The position numbers and the translations under genes are program-made. A stretch of DNA of 8,171 nucleotides from Paracoccaceae bacterium. Lineage in GTDB: Bacteria; Pseudomonadota; Alphaproteobacteria; Rhodobacterales; Rhodobacteraceae. This document shows, in pieces, positions 6,610-8,171 of the stretch (its first letter is position 1; each line of letters opens with the position of its first letter). The notes under the pieces are model-generated. The model was not told where the DNA came from and did not search any database. It saw nothing but the letters and a program-made list of their open reading frames with translations. Location: positions 1-8,171 of the forward strand of contig JANSYB010000070.1 in NCBI GenBank assembly GCA_024742655.1, given 5' to 3'.

Positions 6610-7208
6610 TGTCCATTTCTCACCTTCTGGAAGATTTCGGTGTTTATGCGCAAAGTTCCCCCGGTGAACTGACGGAGGTTCTGCTCGAGGAAGAACGGCT
6701 GGAAGCCTTCGAAAAGGGATATCAGGCGGGTTGGGAGGATTCTTCGAAGGCACAGGCGGAAAACGCGGCGCAGATCTCTGCCGACTTTGCACAGAATCTC
6801 AAGGATCTGTCGTTTACCTATCACGAGGCCTATGCCGGCTTGCTGCAAGGGTTGAGACCCTTGATCCAGCAGATGGTGGAATCTGTTCTGCCGCGCGTGA
6901 CACATGAGACACTGGGACTGCACGTTGCGCAGATTCTGCAGGACTTGAGCAAGACGCATGGTCAACTGCCTGTGAAAATTCTCGCGGCGCCGGAAAATCT
7001 GGGACCGATCGAGGCGATTGCAGACGGCATTTCGGATCTGCCCTTGGCTTTCGAGGCGGATGACGATCTGGCGGACGGCCAGGTCCGGATTCAGTTCGGC
7101 AAAGTTTCAGAACAGGACATCGACATACCGAGAGTTCTGAAGGGGATCAGCGAGGCGATCTCCGCCTATTTCGACAGTGACGTAACAGATCTGAAGGATA
7201 CTGCATGA
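6609..7208 (+). CDS. fliH: FliH-like flagellar export ATPase regulator
   Basis: FliH binds the export ATPase FliI and links it to the C ring through FliN. This 199-residue protein begins at GTG 6609, overlapping the fliF TAG by one base. Family features are an acidic N-terminus with the FliH-type GY..G motif (EAFEKGYQAGWEDS at 32-45), a long helix at about 46-110, and a C-terminal alpha/beta domain at about 120-190 (PVKILAAPENL, then DDLADGQVRIQFG, as in V/ATPase E-subunit-like proteins). The N-terminal part is shorter and more divergent than in enterobacterial FliH (235 residues), and the sequence is weakly conserved, so the call leans on position between fliF and fliN as well as the motifs. 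Its stop overlaps fliN as ATGA. Confidence 0.8.
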   Translation: MSISHLLEDFGVYAQSSPGELTEVLLEEERLEAFEKGYQAGWEDSSKAQAENAAQISADFAQNLKDLSFTYHEAYAGLLQGLRPLIQQMVESVLPRVTHETLGLHVAQILQDLSKTHGQLPVKILAAPENLGPIEAIADGISDLPLAFEADDDLADGQVRIQFGKVSEQDIDIPRVLKGISEAISAYFDSDVTDLKDTA

Positions 7209-7507
7209 TGAGTGATCAGGATGACCCGCAGGGCCCGAATACGGCCGAACTGCGCAACCCGTTTTCATCGGTCCCGATCGAGATCACGATCTCGGTCGGC
7301 AAGGCCCGGCCGTTGATCCGGGATTTGCTGAAGATGGGGAAAAACGCCGTCCTGCCTCTCGACAAGCGCGTGGACGACGCGGTCGAACTTTATGTCGGTG
7401 AGCGTCTCATTGCGCGCGGTGAACTCGAAGAGCTGGAGGGCGATCAGCAGGGCCAGCTGGCCGTGCGCCTGACCGAGGTGGCTGATCTGCAAGACGGCCT
7501 GGGATGA
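7205..7507 (+). CDS. fliN: Flagellar motor switch protein FliN
   Basis: FliN forms the lower C ring that controls rotation direction and docks the FliH-FliI export complex. This 100-residue version is a single SpoA domain (about 22-92) after a short polar N-terminus: VPIEITISVGKARPLIRDLL, then LPLDKRVDDAVELYVGERLI, ARGELEE, and LAVRLTEV. It is shorter than E. coli FliN (137) because the N-terminal extension is reduced. Two adjacent ATGs (7205 and 7208) are possible; AAGGA at 7194-7198 lies 6 and 9 bases upstream of them, so the first residue is uncertain by one. It overlaps fliH and fliP by four bases each. FliM and FliG are not in the window. Confidence 0.95.
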   Translation: MMSDQDDPQGPNTAELRNPFSSVPIEITISVGKARPLIRDLLKMGKNAVLPLDKRVDDAVELYVGERLIARGELEELEGDQQGQLAVRLTEVADLQDGLG

Positions 7508-8171
7508 AACCCCGCGTTTCCGCATGGTTGCTGAGCGCGGCGGCCGCGTCCGCGGCTTTTGCGGCCGGTCCTGCAATCGCGCAGGATATTTCCATCTCGT
7601 TGGGGGATGATGCGTCCCTGTCCGCCCGCACGATCCAGTTGATCCTGCTGATCACCGTCTTGAGCCTTGCGCCGGGGCTCGCGATCATGATCACCTGTTT
7701 TCCCTTCATCGTCACGGTTCTTTCAATCCTCAGGCAGGGCATCGGGCTGCAGCAATCGCCCCCGAACATGCTGATCGTCAGTCTGGCCTTGTTTCTCACG
7801 TATTTCGTGATGGAACCTGTGTTCACCGAAGCCTGGTCCGGTGGAATAGAGCCGCTTTTGAACGAAAGTATCGAAACAGAGACCGCGATGATGCGCGCGT
7901 TGGAGCCTTTTCGCGTTTTCATGGCCGGCCGGGTGGATGGGGACACTTTCGCCGCGATGGCCGCCTTGCGCCCCGACACCATCAATCAAGCTGTCGCGCC
8001 CGACGCGCCACTGTCGGTCCTGGTGCCCAGTTTCATGTTGTCCGAGATTGCGCGGGCGTTCCAGATCGGCTTTCTGGTTTTTCTTCCGTTCCTGATCATC
8101 GATCTCGTCGTGGCTGCCGTCCTGATGTCCATGGGCATGATGATGGTGCCGCCAGCCATTGTTTCATTGCC
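7504..8171 (+). CDS. fliP: Flagellar export gate protein FliP (C-terminus cut by window)
   Basis: FliP is the main subunit of the FliPQR export gate in the inner membrane. The first 222 codons are present; the last part of the protein lies past the right edge. A cleavable signal peptide (1-26, ending PAIA before QDIS) is normal for FliP. Conserved blocks follow: RTIQLILLITVLSLAPG (42-58), SILRQGIGLQQSPPN (74-88), SLALFLTYFVMEPVF (93-107), ALEPFRVFM (132-140), VPSFMLSEIARAFQIGF (174-190), LPFLIIDLVVAAVLMSMGMM (194-213) and VPPAIVSL. The usual TSFTR of block one is TCFPF here, so the conserved Arg is Phe. The start ATG overlaps the fliN stop as ATGA. FliO, often encoded just before FliP, is absent. 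Confidence 0.96.
   Translation, partial: MKPRVSAWLLSAAAASAAFAAGPAIAQDISISLGDDASLSARTIQLILLITVLSLAPGLAIMITCFPFIVTVLSILRQGIGLQQSPPNMLIVSLALFLTYFVMEPVFTEAWSGGIEPLLNESIETETAMMRALEPFRVFMAGRVDGDTFAAMAALRPDTINQAVAPDAPLSVLVPSFMLSEIARAFQIGFLVFLPFLIIDLVVAAVLMSMGMMMVPPAIVSL

Overview
The window is a compact flagellar gene cluster from an alphaproteobacterium, most likely of the Rhodobacterales (Roseobacter type). This rests on high-GC coding, a MotE-family protein, a FliP with lineage-style substitutions in its first conserved block, the fliF-fliH-fliN-fliP order without fliO or fliM, and a CtrA-like box in the shared promoter region. Species cannot be named from the sequence alone.

Layout: two divergent operons are separated by a 124-bp regulatory gap (4851-4974). 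Leftward (minus strand) run fliL, a small bitopic membrane protein of unknown function, a MotE-like protein, motA, and a large secreted protein with an AMIN-like beta domain followed by a helical-repeat solenoid. Rightward (plus strand) run fliF, a FliH-like gene, fliN and fliP; fliP runs off the right edge. Most junctions are ATGA-type overlaps or gaps under 10 nt, so each side is probably translated as a coupled unit. The exception is a 72-nt gap before motA. The left 161 bases hold a 31-bp hairpin and no gene I can establish.

How they work together: the rightward operon builds the base of the motor (FliF MS ring, FliN switch/C-ring, FliH-like ATPase regulator, FliP export gate). The leftward operon looks like a rotation module: MotA is half of the proton channel, FliL assists stators, MotE-like is a periplasmic or membrane-anchored chaperone-type protein, and the other two proteins are unassigned. 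No motB lies in the window. The most interesting candidate is the 756-aa secreted protein. Its order (signal peptide, beta-rich AMIN-like domain, linker, long TPR-like superhelix) and its place directly after motA suggest a periplasmic stator scaffold, comparable in outline to PflA of Campylobacter or to a client of MotE such as rhizobial MotC. That is inference from architecture and context and has not been shown.
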